Below are positions 1-11,214 of a DNA stretch of 64,000 nucleotides, one piece after another. The stretch covers positions 13,683,551-13,747,550 of the forward strand of contig JBCFYV010000024.1 of the NCBI GenBank assembly GCA_039000515.1, in the 5' to 3' direction. The position numbers were made by a program, and so were the translations under genes. Under the pieces are notes generated by a model. It was not told the origin of the DNA and made no database searches. It saw nothing but the letters and a program-made list of their open reading frames with translations. The first letter of the stretch is position 1. Each line of letters starts with the position of its first letter. The stretch comes from Timema cristinae (lineage: Eukaryota; Arthropoda; Insecta; Phasmatodea; Timematidae).

Positions 1-256
1 TAGACGTGTGCTTGTAGTTATGACTTCGCAACAGTCAGATAAGATATATTACAGACTGGATGTTGCTTCTAGACGTGTGCTTGTAGTTATGACTTCGCAA
101 CAGTCAGATAAGATATATTACAGACTGGATGTTGCTTCTAGACGTGTGCTTGTAGTTATGAATTCGCAACAGTCAGATAAGATATAATACAGACTAGATG
201 TTGCTTCTAGACGTGTGCTTGTAGTTATGACTTTGCAACAGTCAGATAAGATATAT
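1..256. repeat. 69-bp tandem repeat, about 3.7 units, cut by the window edge
   Basis: Units start at 1, 70, 139 and 208 with TAGACGTGTGCTTG and differ by only a few bases (for example GACTTCGC versus AATTCGC and CTTTGC). The last unit stops at about 256 in AAGATATAT. The array probably continues upstream of the window. The period is an exact multiple of three but the units carry stops, so it does not look coding. Confidence 0.93.
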
Positions 257-416
257 TTATTTTGCTATTCTTAGTTCCCCAACAGTTCCTGGGTCATACC
301 CAAAGTTTCCTTTATTCAAACCGTATAAATCTTCTAGTAAATTTGATAATGATACATTTATATGTGGTCAAATGAAACTTTATTACTTTTCATTTATTTT
401 AATTAAATTTAATAAG

Positions 417-515
417 GTTCACTTGGTTCTCCCTTGGAGGTCGCAGTTCTTCATTGAAAGATTACACTACGACTCCAAATTCCAAGCTAAGTATGCCACA
501 GTGGAACTATTCAAG
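417..515 (+). CDS. Candidate internal exon, 33 codons, unknown protein
   Basis: A 99-base segment, open in one frame and exactly 33 codons, lies between an AG (TTTAATAAG|GTTCAC) and a good donor (TTCAAG|GTAGGC). It encodes a mixed, protein-like peptide beginning VHLVLPWRSQFFIERL and ending KYATVELFK, unlike the low-complexity peptides of surrounding random frames. Base composition is richer in GC than the flanks, and both splice sites would be phase 0. The polypyrimidine tract before the AG is weak. I do not recognise the family. If real, it belongs to a plus-strand gene whose neighbouring introns fill much of this window, but no matching second exon was identified. Confidence 0.4.
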
Positions 516-1310
516 GTAGGCTTGCTACCCTTAAAGATAAACGGAGTGTACTTTTTAATCAAATGTGTTTATTGTTAGTGTATTATTATGTTTAAAATAG
601 ATAATTATTGTGATGTCATATTCAGGAGTCAAATTTTAAATTATCATGACGATTCTTCCGTTGTTTGCGACTCACTCTCTATTTTATTATGAGCTTCAAA
701 AAAATACGATGATGCCAGAACAAATAGAATGATTTATTTGGTGATCAGTGGAATTAAATAATTTGATAATTAATTTAATCGAGTGGCACGTAAATGTGAT
801 TGGTGTGAAGAGGATTTTGAGCTAAGATAAAATAAACTGTTCAAATTGTTAAAACTCGAAATAGAATAAACAGTGTGCTTTTTTTATAATTGAATATCTC
901 TAAAAGAGCATATTCTTTTATCTGCTAGCTAATTTATTTTCATCAATCTTTAACAGACAGACAAAATCCTTTTATTCACACAAACATAACAGATAAGAAA
1001 CAAAACAAGGGATTTAGTTCTGATACTATTTAAACTGTCTGAAATATTCTAATAAAAAATTAAAGTTACAACAACACTTACAATTTTCCGCACAATACAC
1101 ATGGAATTTTGCAATATATAGCACGATTATACAGGCTGGGTCCGAAATAATTAGACAATTAGTAACTTGAAAATAAACATTTAATTAAAAAGTATGTTTT
1201 CATTAGTTAAATAAAAGCAAACTTCTTACTACACTTTCTCACTTTTTAAGATAATGTCACTCAAGTGATCTCTACCGGACGTCTGGCAAACCTCATCACG
1301 TTGTACATCA
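516..1310. other. AT-rich DNA, nothing recognised
   Basis: Simple AT-rich sequence on both strands. I saw no coding frame, tRNA-like head or repeat. Confidence 0.6.
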
Positions 1311-1320
1311 GTTTCCTCAG

Positions 1321-1490
1321 ACAAGATGTGTATTAATCACAACTTGTGAATGTGGGGAATGCCAGGCCTCCACCATGGTTTGGGTTCCACGTTAAACTGT
1401 AGGTCCTTCATTTCATCTCACAATCACCCTACCATTACACATTAGCGTAAGTACGTATAACCCGAACGGGTAGTAAGACGTGGTGCTGCC

Positions 1491-1527
<37 letters not shown>

Positions 1528-1550
1528 GTAATAATAATAATAATAATAAA
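1321..1550 (+). mobile_element. SINE family 1, 5'-truncated, with target-site duplication
   Basis: The body matches the full-length copies at 29276-29556 and 57639-57932 (blocks ATGCCAGGCCTCCACC, CACAATCACCCTACCATTAC). It ends in the shared tail CCCGAACGGGTAGTAAGACG and a (TAA)n run at 1491-1550. The tRNA-like head is missing. A perfect 10-bp direct repeat GTTTCCTCAG flanks it at 1311-1320 and 1551-1560, so this is a true retroposition product that was truncated on insertion. Confidence 0.9.
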
Positions 1551-1801
1551 GTTTCCTCAGTATAAGATTATCAAATTATTGTTTCCATCTCACCACTGAT
1601 GACTCAACACGATCTGAGAGATTTTGAACTAGAGAATAGCAAATTTACATATTGAAATTAAGAGTTCAATTCGAGAATGTTGAGTTTCACAGTTCCGCGA
1701 TATTATTGAAAACTATCTGGTATAGTCGGGTAGGTTCTATTAGTTTTAAGAAAGAAGATGGAAAATTTTGTTTGTTGACTAAAAAAAAAATCATTTCCAT
1801 G

Positions 1802-2022
1802 TCTCTTACTACCCGTTCAATTTATACGCTTATACACTAATTACGCTAATTTTTGTAGGGACTAGGAAATATATATTTATAGAAAGTGTAACCGCATTTG
1901 GGTTAAGGGAGAGTGTTTTTTTTTATAAACTTCAGTACACCCGGTTGTGGTTTAAGCCTTGATCTCCCGGTCTTCTATTGAGAGAGTAGTGTCTTACACC
2001 CTGCGGCCACCAAAGCGAGTTT
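1802..2022 (-). mobile_element. SINE family 2, old copy
   Basis: Read on the minus strand it has a tRNA-like head (GGTGGCCGCAGGGTG...), a degraded B box, the middle block ACTCTCCCTTAACCCAAATG and the tail AACGGGTAGTAAGA. It is clearly diverged from the copies at 29723-29996 and 35931-36190. Confidence 0.7.
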
Positions 2023-2409
2023 AATTGGTTATTGCTAAATTATATTCTCAAAGTTTGGTTGGTAAAAATATTTAAAATAATCAGGTGATATGGTTAATAT
2101 ATTTCACAAAACTGTAATAAAAATAATATTGATATTTTATTTGAAGAAGTTTGCTACAGCTATTTTGGTTATTTTATGGTGTTTTAATTATTGAATCCTA
2201 AAAACTGTAAATTATTTATTTAATTCTACTTTTACATCCTTTACTGTTCCCAGCTTTTGGTCTGGGTCAGTTATTCTACTCAAGTCATATATTTTCCGCT
2301 ACCTGCTTGTTAGGCCTGTCATAGCTTCATTTGCCTTATAATTTATCATATGACTAGGAGCGGCTGTTAATTTACCATTGTGAAAGCGTAAACCCATATA
2401 TTCATCAAT

Positions 2410-2495
2410 GATATATCTAAGGCCATACCGGGAGTCGAACACGGGACTTTTAGTACAGTAGGCAGATACACTACCAACTGACCCAAGATGTTGGA
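2410..2495 (-). mobile_element. tRNA-like SINE head, isolated
   Basis: The minus strand reads as a tRNA-like segment with an A-box-like GTTGGTAGTGTATCTG and a B box GTGTTCGACTCCCGG. It has no paired acceptor stem, so it is more likely a SINE head or a tRNA pseudogene than a working tRNA. Confidence 0.45.
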
Positions 2496-2499
2496 CTAT

Positions 2500-3560
2500 T
2501 TACTTAAGTGATATATATAATTTAATTGAGAATGTTTGTACAGTACATAGTTAAACTAAGTTTTTTTTTTTTTTTTTGTTGATATGTTTCTATGTTTTAA
2601 GTTATAATATTTAAACACGTTTCTCTAATATTAATAATATACACGTTTTATCTTTTAAATCATATTCAGGAAAAGGCCTATTAAGAAACTAATTTTTAAT
2701 TTAACACATTTAAATTTAAGTGAACTTGGTAATAACATTGAACTTAAGAACAGGGTTTTAATTTTTATTTTTTTGCTGTTTTGTATTGTTTATGTATCTG
2801 AGACTAAGTTTTCACAAATCATTGTCAGATAAAACAATATTTAATCACGATAAAAAGTAATCACCCAATTCTTTTTTTAAACCCATGTTTTGTTTAAGAT
2901 ATCTGGTTTTTACGAGTTAAAAGGAAATAGCAAAGTATTCTTTAAATTTAACACGTATTGATGGAATGTGTGTTTATGAGTTTGAAACGTGCAGAGTCTC
3001 TTGTTGATTCAAACAGTAACTTCGACAGCACGCGCGAACCTCGTCGTAAAACAAGAACGCAGCGTTCGATCTGTTTGTATTAGATCAAGGAACCGTACGT
3101 TAAAGAGATCCTACGTTTCTTTTATAGCTTCTGGATGAACTTCACACCTATATTAGAAATCAATATTTTCCTCTAAATTTTATACCGTAAAGTTTTATAG
3201 TAATTCTTTTACAAATTATTCTTGTCTTATTGACTAGGACGGGTGCGTCCCACCCTTAAAAATAGGACTAATAGGTTAAGGTGGAATGAAAGGGGACGAG
3301 AGAAAAAGCCAGGGTTTTTGCAGTTTGTAAGTCGAAACATTTTTTTTTTTTTTTTTGCTAAAAGAAATATAATATTGTTCCAGTACAAATATAGAGCTTA
3401 ATTTTCTTCACATGGTGACCTAAACATTTTTTTAATAGCTGTCAAGGGTGTCTTAGAATTTAGTGAGAACCTTTTTTCATTTCACTTAAGTTGTTTCTCA
3501 TCTAATGCCGCTATTCTCATGACAGATATTCAAGAACCGTTGATATCACAATGTGAAGAA
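2500..3560. other. AT-rich DNA with T-runs, nothing recognised
   Basis: Contains poly-T tracts near 2563-2577 and 3341-3355, and a slightly GC-richer patch at about 2990-3120. No coding or repeat structure could be supported. Confidence 0.5.
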
Positions 3561-3566
3561 AATGAA

Positions 3567-3855
3567 TCTTTTGGCTTGTACTGGAGCAATATTTTATTTA
3601 TTTGGTTCCAGCCCTTGAGAATTTTTAGATATGACTTCATCAATACACTGGTCATACAATGCAAACCTGTTTTTAAGATGTTGATCAGTTTTCACTAAAT
3701 AGGTCCATGTTGGGTTTCGAATGAAAGTTCTAGACACCTTGATTTCATCTAAATGAATATAGTTCCTGATGACGTCGTCGTATTGGCTATTTATTCCTTT
3801 TCCATTTATAATATTCATAAACTTATACCTCTAATGCAAACAAAATAATTTTAAC
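3567..3855. repeat. Left inverted repeat
   Basis: Aligns in reverse complement to 5727-6055. The best-conserved core is 3621-3830. It contains CRE-like palindromic sequence (GATGACGTCGTC at 3768-3779) that also occurs in the right arm. Confidence 0.7.
3594..3818 (-). pseudogene. 74-codon open frame inside the left inverted repeat, pointing outward
   Basis: An open frame runs outward and stops near the arm's outer end. Its peptide (IRNYIHLDEIKVSRTFIRN..., ending SQGLEPNK) looks protein-like. The matching frame in the right arm is broken by stops and shifts, so only the left copy stays open. It could be the remnant of a terminal exon or a second gene of the element, or simply chance openness in the repeat. 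I do not recognise it. The listed start is a non-ATG codon option; the true start is unknown. Confidence 0.35.
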
Positions 3856-4051
3856 TACTAATTTCTTTCATTGATATTTTTGGTGTGATGTCATGTTTGT
3901 TGAAATAAATGTGTATTTTATTACTACAAAGGATTATTTCTTGATTAAATCTGTTTTATGTCCAGGTATCAGGAGAGTATACCCATTTCCTTTGGGTGCA
4001 GAAATGACGATTATTTAGAATGATGTAACTGATTAGTATCTTGACAGTACA

Positions 4052-5750
4052 ATGGCAGAAGAGGAAAATTGTTTTGAGTATGATATTACAAATGCGCATT
4101 TTATTAGCTCTGCTAAAGCCCGTATTCGAACAATAATTCAATCAAGTAACGAACGAGGTGATGACCTGCATATATAATTGGGAAGGAAAATTATTCACAA
4201 CAAGAATTTAGCATTAAAATGTAGCAAAAAGGGTGTGCCTTACACAGGTACAAGTAACATTGAGAGAGTTAAAAAAAAAGTTACATTTCATCGGAAGCCC
4301 TCCGTTTAAATTGCTTTGCAAAAACAGTATAGGAAAATATATCTCTTTAAAAATGTATTTCTATTTTGTAGCAAGGATTGCATGTTACCAAGGACCTCAA
4401 GAATACAAACATATGGCAGCCGGCTTTCTAATATTTTACAAACGATTATACTGCCAATCAGATACAAACAAAAACTCCCAAAAATTCAATCAGAATAAAT
4501 TTTCATGAGTGCAATAATTAATGGTCACAGGAAGTTATTTTTAATTTGCAAGGAGCTGTTTCAGATATTCATGCAGCTAATGAATATATCATAAGTGTTG
4601 TATGTAGAAGTTTACATTAGAAATTAACTGACCAGTACAACAGATTGCTTTGACTATAAAATCTAATGAAAATTACTTAATGACATTATTTATAACAAAT
4701 TAGTAGACAAACCTACAAGTCAAACTCCTACAAGAAGCAAGCTTTCATAAATTATCCAATCTAATACCTTTTCTAGTAAACCACTGTGTAACATTTCAAA
4801 TGGAAGATCTTGGACTCATCATGAAGTGGTGTATATATCTTCACAGTCAATGATGACAAACATGGTGGGAGAAATCAGTCACATTGGTTTCAGATGTCAC
4901 AGATGGCTACTGATGCACCACTATGAACTAAACAAGTTAACGTGTGCCTATATAATGGAAGACACACAATCCCAAAGAACATCTATACAAATCAAAGCAT
5001 ACGTGGAAAAACATTTTGGTATTGTGAATCAATCATTAGCAGCGCACGTTATATCTAGTTGCACTATAGTTGCAGGATTATTTGGCAAGGAACAGATTGA
5101 TGTTTTGAAGTTAATTAAATCTGTAAATAAATTGAACAATTAGGTGAAGAAAATGTGTATATCGACAATGTTATTTTTGAAGCAGCACGATTCGCTGGTT
5201 TGTGTTATGCTATATAGAACAGTACTTGCATGAAACATTCTTTGTTTGAAGTCTGAAAGAAGAAAATATATGGTAGGAATGTCTCATCCGTCAAAAAATT
5301 AAGAATCTTCCACTAACGGCTTAAGTATTTCAATAAAATTTTAAATAAAATTTTAAACATATACACTACAAAGCACGTGTTTGGATGAAAGCCCAAAGAA
5401 AGCAGCATCCTGATGTGGACCTAACGAATATTGGTTTGATTAAGGTGAATATTAAAAATCACTTATTGCAACACCTTTGCCACTAGGAACAGACGTAACT
5501 TCAAAAGGTAATTAATCATGATTTAACTCCAGACAGAATATGCCTTACACAGTGTAAACGTGCTACTGAAAATCTTTAAGCACAGACTTTTGCCAATGCG
5601 CTGAAAGTAAAGAGTGCTTAGATCCTTGTACAAAATTAACTTCAGGAATTGACAGAGAGGATGAGGATGATTCATCCGACGTGATCGAGACACCATCTTA
5701 TTTTGATTTAGAATTTCTTTCTGAGCATCATTTTTGTATACATTAGCGGT
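4052..5750 (+). pseudogene. Decayed gene of an uncharacterised invertebrate repeat-borne protein family
   Basis: Starting at the ATG at 4052 (MAEEENCFEYDITNAHF), the plus strand can be followed through several frames. It has an N-terminal helical part with IRTIIQSSNERGDDLH, then a cysteine motif FLFCSKDC (about 4360-4385). Next comes DLQGAVSDIHAANEY (about 4545-4590), matching the D-L-x-A-A-x-A-R-Y-H-x-x-C theme of a large uncharacterised family in cnidarians, molluscs and arthropods. A middle part has AAHVISSCTIVAGLFGK (5040-5090), where the family usually has an AH-x-L-x-G-C-D-T motif. The tail holds WMKAQRKQHPDVDLTNIGL and a Cys-rich stretch, FCQCAESKECLDPCTK, before an acidic end. In-frame stops and frameshifts occur throughout (first near 4175), so it is dead. 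Family knowledge is from memory. That this protein mobilises the element is inference only. Confidence 0.5.
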
Positions 5751-6055
5751 GTAAGATTATGAAGATTGTGAATGTGAAATTAATAAATAACCTTTTGATG
5801 ACGTCATCAGGCAAATTACAATCACTCAGATGAAATCCAGGTGTCTAATACTTTCCTTTTATACCAAATATGGCAATATTTAGTGTAAGTTGATCAACAT
5901 CCCAATAACAGGTATAGATTAAAGGACCACAATATTAATGACGTCATATCTAAAAATTATATATTGTATACATCATATACTCATCATATTTTGTTTCAGC
6001 ACTCTTTTTCCATATAGGAATCATCAAAAAATATTGTATATAGACCAAAACTTTG
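5727..6055. repeat. Right inverted repeat
   Basis: Reverse-complement partner of 3567-3855. It carries two CRE-type TGACGTCA palindromes (within GATGACGTCATCAGG near 5800 and ATGACGTCAT near 5940). The inner end overlaps the last codons of the decayed gene. Confidence 0.7.
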
Positions 6056-6099
6056 AATTAAAATTGTTTAGTTCCTGACTACAACTGCAGATGTACCCT

Positions 6100-7450
6100 C
6101 GGTTGCTTGAACCACAAAACCCTCGTATTTCATTGACTCAGATCTCATTGGTTATCAAAGGAGAAGATAAAACTCTCACCATATCTTGTCTCCAGGAGTA
6201 GGGGAGTAAGCCCCTAGATTTGTAATGTGCCTAGCATTACAGGTGAAGTCACTCCAATTTAGGGATTACCAAGAATCTCCAAGGTGTTGCCCTAAGTTGT
6301 CAGGTGGGGACCTTGTGAGGTTGTCATGACCAGCCATCCCTGGAAAGCCAGATACGAGCTACCGATCTTTTAGTAGTCCAGTCCCCACATAGATGACTGT
6401 ACAGTGATTTAGCCACCATCTTACTGATCAGGCCAGACGGACGTTACCTAGGGGCCACCACATGGAGGGCCTTTTACGTACCTTGCTGGCATGATTCACT
6501 CCAGACGAGCATCGTGACTTGTGGTCAACCAATCATCGGGTAGGGCTCGGGGTCAGATGCACATACCACGAGGGTCCAGCACATTCATTTCCAATGAACA
6601 ATCCAACACTTTCCATGTGCCAAGTAAATTGTCAACATTAATGATACCTCAAAAAGGACTGTGATGCCATTTCCATTCCACAGGGGGATATCTAGCAACA
6701 TGCTTGAGTCAAAGACTTTTAGCTTCGACACCATCCAAGATGGAACGAATAAATGAAAGGTGGAACTCCTGGTGACCATGTTAAGAATAAACACCCCCTC
6801 TCAGGGCTCCTATAACCCACCATCTTGGTAAAACTCTCCCAGAATTTACCGATACTTGGTGGGAAGATTTGGGCCCTCCATGCGTGGCCACCACTATCAC
6901 TGGAGGAGGTCAGTAATTCAGCATTTATATATAATATAGAAAACCTTGGTTTGCCGAGACATTAACCTTAAGTTGTCCAGATAGAATCTCGTTGAGGTGT
7001 CTTGACTATCAATCCACAGCCGTTCCTGGATATGCACTACAAATCTCTTAACGTGATGGGTGGTGGTGGGTGGGGGCTCACTTTTCCCACCCCTACAGAG
7101 ATGACTATACGGGGATCCAGCTGATCAAGACTTCCACCTAACCGGATAATTAACCAACCAGCTGAGCAAGAAGGACTTTGCATGGGGATCACCAACAATG
7201 ATACAGCTTCTAGTGATTTTGGACAAGTAGATCTGATTCAGGCAGATCTATTTTTCGTGAACCGCATCCGTAATTATGCGTACTGCCATGAGGGAAGAGC
7301 CAACCGCTCGGCCTTAACAACGGGCAGCTCCAGACCCGGTATCACCTTCAAAATGGTCCACAGTGGTGGCTTATGGCCTACTAAGTAGGTGACGGTGCTA
7401 GATTAGGTGAGGTGGTACCTAAAGCCTAAGCATTTATACACAAATACATA
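6100..7450. other. GC-richer segment, probably an old element or exon cluster, not identified
   Basis: Composition rises sharply over the flanks and several short frames are open (minus 6585-6794; plus 7182-7388, which reads MGITNNDTASSDFGQVDLIQ...). I found no RT, integrase, transposase or tRNA-like motif. The compositional island suggests an insertion with its own codon bias, or the 5' region of a retrotransposon. No function is claimed. Confidence 0.35.
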
Positions 7451-7970
7451 AAATATCGTGTTGGAGGATGAGTGTAAGGAGGGAAACACCAAAAACAAAC
7501 AAATAATGGCAAATAAAGATGAGCATTTGTCAGTAAAATATTCATATCATTGGATTCCAGTGAAAGGAGATATTTTCATTTATGCTTTAACTAATAATAA
7601 AGTTTTAATAAATCTGGTCTACAGCAGACCCGGGCTAGTGACATATTCAGCCACCAAACTCTGAGTTGATACGTACACGTGAGAATAAAACTGGAATAAC
7701 TCTAATTGGCTTATTGTGACTATTAGATCATGTCTCAAGAGTTAACATGCCCAGTAGAAATTAATCTGGGGATATTTTGATTGCATTGTCCTATTTAAAT
7801 ATCTGAAACTATTTCAAATAAAAAAAATTACTGAACATTTTTCTGAAACAGAAAATTTCTCATGTTTGGTTCCACTAAAGGATATTTTATAAGCTAGGTC
7901 CAAATTGTTATCAGTGTAGTTAAGGCTTACATCTTGAGGTTAATCGAAGTTTATAATAAATATACTAGGT

Positions 7971-8367
7971 CTGGGGTTCCCAAACCTTTTGATCCTAAAC
8001 CGCTCTTCACATATCAGATTTTCCATACGACGCCCCTGTACCAAAAATAAAAAATAAAATATTTGAACTGGACTCATCACATTTTCAGACTGTAGGGGAG
8101 AAAGTTGATCACGGCATCACGTCAAGTTTTCAAGGAGCATTAGACTCCGGAACTCATATGAAGGCAGAGATTTCACAAGAAAAAAATTATGTTATTTCTT
8201 GAATGATTTATTCCAGTATTTAAATTATGTAGAGTACACGTATTGCATATTCGCATGTTGCATTTCACTATACATTATAAGTTTTAGTTTTTCCCTATAT
8301 CCGTGACGCCCTAGAACAATAACGTTGACGCCACAAAGCGTCGCGACTCAAAGTTTGGGAAACCCAG
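7971..8367. mobile_element. hAT-type MITE, about 400 bp
   Basis: Terminal inverted repeats CTGGGGTTCCCAAACC (7971) and its partner ending GGTTTGGGAA-type sequence (CAAAGTTTGGGAAACCCAG at 8349-8367) fit the hAT consensus CAGNGGTTCCCAAACT. The interior has no transposase. The flanking 8-mers TACTAGGT and CATAAGCT match at only four positions, so the copy is old. Confidence 0.7.
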
Positions 8368-8612
8368 CATAAGCTGTTAACTAAATCTATACAAAACTAA
8401 AAGATACTCACCATATCTGATTCAACGCATTGAAAAAGTTTTTTTTTAAATATCGTATCTATGCATTGTTTATAAGTATGCAATTTTTCTAGATGGATAT
8501 TTTGATACATATCAAACTATAAATGATATAGATTATGCATAATTTTTTTTTAAATAATTCACATAACCGTTAGCTGAACAAAATGCAACCCACTTCAGTA
8601 ACCAAACGGTCT

Positions 8613-8830
8613 AAGGCCCCTGTGTTATAATGGTCTGCTGATAACCAGTAGTTTGGGACTCAAATCCCGGTCGGTTCTATCGAGGGCGGTTTATACTAAA
8701 TGATGCATCACTCTCCTTCCACAGGTAGATTACCTCTATAATACTATCTTCTTCTTCCTTACACCTAGAGTAGCTTATCATGTATGCGTATAAACTGAAC
8801 AGGTAGTAAGATGCCAAAATAAAATAAATA
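8613..8830 (+). mobile_element. SINE, tRNA-derived, diverged family 2
   Basis: tRNA-like head GGCCCCTGTGTTATAATGG with B box GGACTCAAATCCCGG, body with an ACTCTCCTTCCAC block, and the tail AACAGGTAGTAAGATG followed by an A/T-rich simple end. Confidence 0.7.
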
Positions 8831-9735
8831 GTATTTTAATAATTTTAGAATACATTCTAAAAACTACACAATACTTTTTAATAAACTGGATGACCTAAAA
8901 TGAGTTCGCAGTGAAACTAAACTTCCCAGTCATGACCAGAAACAAAAAGCTAGCTGAGGCCTCTTGATGGGGAATCACATATTTATTCCTAAAAATGTTT
9001 ATTTTCGTAGATTCTAGAAGTTTTATTCACACGAGCTCTTTATATGTTTTATAGTCAACCTTCAACAGACGAGAGTAGGTATAAATAAATAGCATGACAG
9101 AGAGAGAGAGATAAACTCCCACATCAGACAGAAATAACCACCTTAGCCACACAGTGATGGATACTCTGTAATTTATTGATTGATTTCTAGTAGTGAGCGG
9201 ATGGTTCTCTTGGGATTACGAATGACCGCAACATAGATGGAACTAAGAGTTATTAAACCCATGAGATCAATTCTCCCGCCTTACTTTTACTTTAGCTCAT
9301 CCTTTTACATCACCTTCGAACCACCAACTACTCAAATATATCCTTAGATACATTTTAAAGAGGTTATCTAATGTCTTTTCACACTTGAAAACGTTTAAAG
9401 TCTAAATATTTTTTTAAAAATGTAAAAATAAGACGATTTTAAAAGATAAAGTGAAACAGATGAGTGTTTGGATATCGTATCTTGAAATAAATAATGATCT
9501 TAAATGACACTTGGATAAAGATAACAAACTTGGCTGTTAACTTGTCTTAACTTAGTCTGGATTACTTTACTTCTATCTCGTTTTAGAAGCTTCACCCTCA
9601 TCAGTGTACACGTCGACTAATTGTCTAGCTCACATTGGTCAATCTTTTTCATCCCAAGAGCCCAATCTGTTATTCAATTTGCACCACGGGCTGAGGATCT
9701 TAATATAGGCCTACAAGAATAATTATAATAGACAA

Positions 9736-10015
9736 TGAGCGGCCTTTTGGTCTAGTGGCCGCTGTCTATTGATCTAAAGGTCCAGGGTTCGACTCCTGGT
9801 AGTACCAGTAGGTATATTCCCCTGAGGTCTGGTAAATTAAGCTTAAGATAGTTTAAGGCTCCACAGGGTTCAAGGTTTCATAATAACTATCATCACATCA
9901 TCTAATTTTGGGAACGACGCGTAGACATCATCTATAGATAGATGTACCCTCGACAACATTCTGTGCTACCAGAGTGGCTTAAAGTCTACATACACATGCA
10001 GCCGGACTATATAAT
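9736..10015 (+). mobile_element. SINE family 3, tRNA-derived
   Basis: Head GCGGCCTTTTGGTCTAGTGG (A box) and GGGTTCGACTCCTGG (B box). The body shares TTAAGCTTAAG...GGTTCA and the CATCATCTAAT / TAGATGTACCCTCGACAAC blocks with the copy at 28931-29263. It lacks the CCCGAACGGG tail, so it is a separate family. Confidence 0.75.
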
Positions 10016-10154
10016 ATATCTCTACCGGTCAAAGATACCATAACATAGGTAAAAAGAAGTTCAATACTTTTATATAAATTGTATTTTTGGTTGATCAAGT
10101 CTTTTAAAATTTAATGCAAAAAAAAATCCAACTCCCAAAAGGTATTATGAAATA

Positions 10155-10202
10155 TGCACACACACACGCACACGCGCACAAACACACACACACACACACA
10201 CA
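10155..10202. repeat. (CA)n microsatellite, interrupted
   Basis: CACACA runs with CG interruptions (CACACGCACACGCG). The short frame through it is not a gene. Confidence 0.95.
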
Positions 10203-10244
10203 GTCACAATATAACTTAGATTATAAATATAAAACTTATAGCTA

Positions 10245-10590
10245 TAAGTTCACTTTGCTCGTTGGGGATGGAGACCCCAAACCCCACTGTGTTTTCTTTG
10301 CAACTGATGTAAACTAATGTAATTCCAGAGCCGTTTTTTGATAGGTCCTACCATTTGTCCACAAGAGATCTCCTAAGAAAGATCCGAAACCAACTTTAAA
10401 GTTGCTCCGAAATTCGAATTTTTTTTCGGAGGTTAAAAATTAAAAATGTTAACGTTTCGAAATTTTTCCGTCGGTTACAGGCTAAACGATATATGTTTGA
10501 CAAATTTCATGTTTCTAGCTCATCTGGAAGTGGGTAAACATTAATATCAGTGAGTGAGTCAACCGTGTGGCTTTATATTAGTATAATATA
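10245..10590 (-). mobile_element. Helitron-like non-autonomous element
   Basis: Same family as 28497-28815. On the minus strand it starts near CACGGTTGACTCACTCACTG and ends with a hairpin (TTGGGG...CCCCAA) followed by CGAGCAAAG. The expected CTAG terminus is mutated here. Shared interior blocks include TTTCTAGCTCATCTGGA and GTGGGTAAACATTAAT. Confidence 0.6.
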
Positions 10591-10671
10591 TTTACTAGTA
10601 ATTGAATAAATGCATATTAAAACGATAGCATGACATTTAAGATACATTTATTTATATATATATAACTATTA

Positions 10672-10674
<3 letters not shown>

Positions 10675-10726
<52 letters not shown>

Positions 10727-10758
10727 TAGCATCGCGTCTTACTACCCGTTCGGTAGTG
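10675..10758 (-). mobile_element. (ATT)n run with a SINE tail fragment
   Basis: (ATT)n at 10678-10728 joins GCATCGCGTCTTACTACCCG, the minus-strand form of the shared SINE tail. The rest of that SINE is absent. Confidence 0.7.
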
Positions 10759-10779
10759 CCAGTGAGTGCGATCTGCATT

Positions 10780-11020
10780 CGTCCCGCGGGATTCCTGTTG
10801 GCTCATACTGGTCTAGCCAATAAAGTCAGATTTACCGGTGATAGGGACGTCATGGTTCGAATCCTATTTGGGTGCACTGATGATTACTTTACACTAATTA
10901 TTTCCCACTCTTGCCCAACGCTATCTACTCCTAGATGTGTAGTGAAATGCTTACAGCACGGAAGAGTAGTAAGACTGGTGCAAAAAGAAAGCACCACTTG
11001 TCAAATATCACTTAAGAGTG
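10780..11020 (+). mobile_element. tRNA-derived SINE, diverged
   Basis: tRNA-like head with GTTGGCTCATACTGG and B box ATGGTTCGAATCC, then a body ending AGAGTAGTAAGACTGGTGC, a worn form of the shared tail. It faces the tail fragment at 10729-10758. Confidence 0.55.
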
Positions 11021-11214
11021 CTACATGAGAGAGAAATGAGAAGCGTTGCACTAGTGGTTTGGGGTTGACAAATTATTATAGCTTTTTCATTTCATTGGAT
11101 TATCCATCAGGACTATTAGATTATAACTACACTAATTGAGTAGACATTGTAAAATTTAATATCAAGAAAATATATCTACATCTGCGTAGAAAAACATAAG
11201 GGAATTATTTAGAA

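Larger units (their letters stand above)
3567..6055 (+). mobile_element. DNA-transposon-like element with long diverged inverted repeats and a decayed gene
   Basis: Two arms, about 3567-3855 and 5727-6055, are reverse complements of each other along most of their length. They bracket a plus-strand pseudogene (4052-5750). The arms share blocks such as TTTTTAGATATGAC, GATGTTGATCA, TAGACACCTTGATTTCAT and CTGATGACGTC in the same order. They are diverged, roughly two thirds identical by eye. Outer boundaries are uncertain because similarity fades gradually and I could not fix a target-site duplication. Alternatively it could be two copies of one element inserted head to head. Confidence 0.6.
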
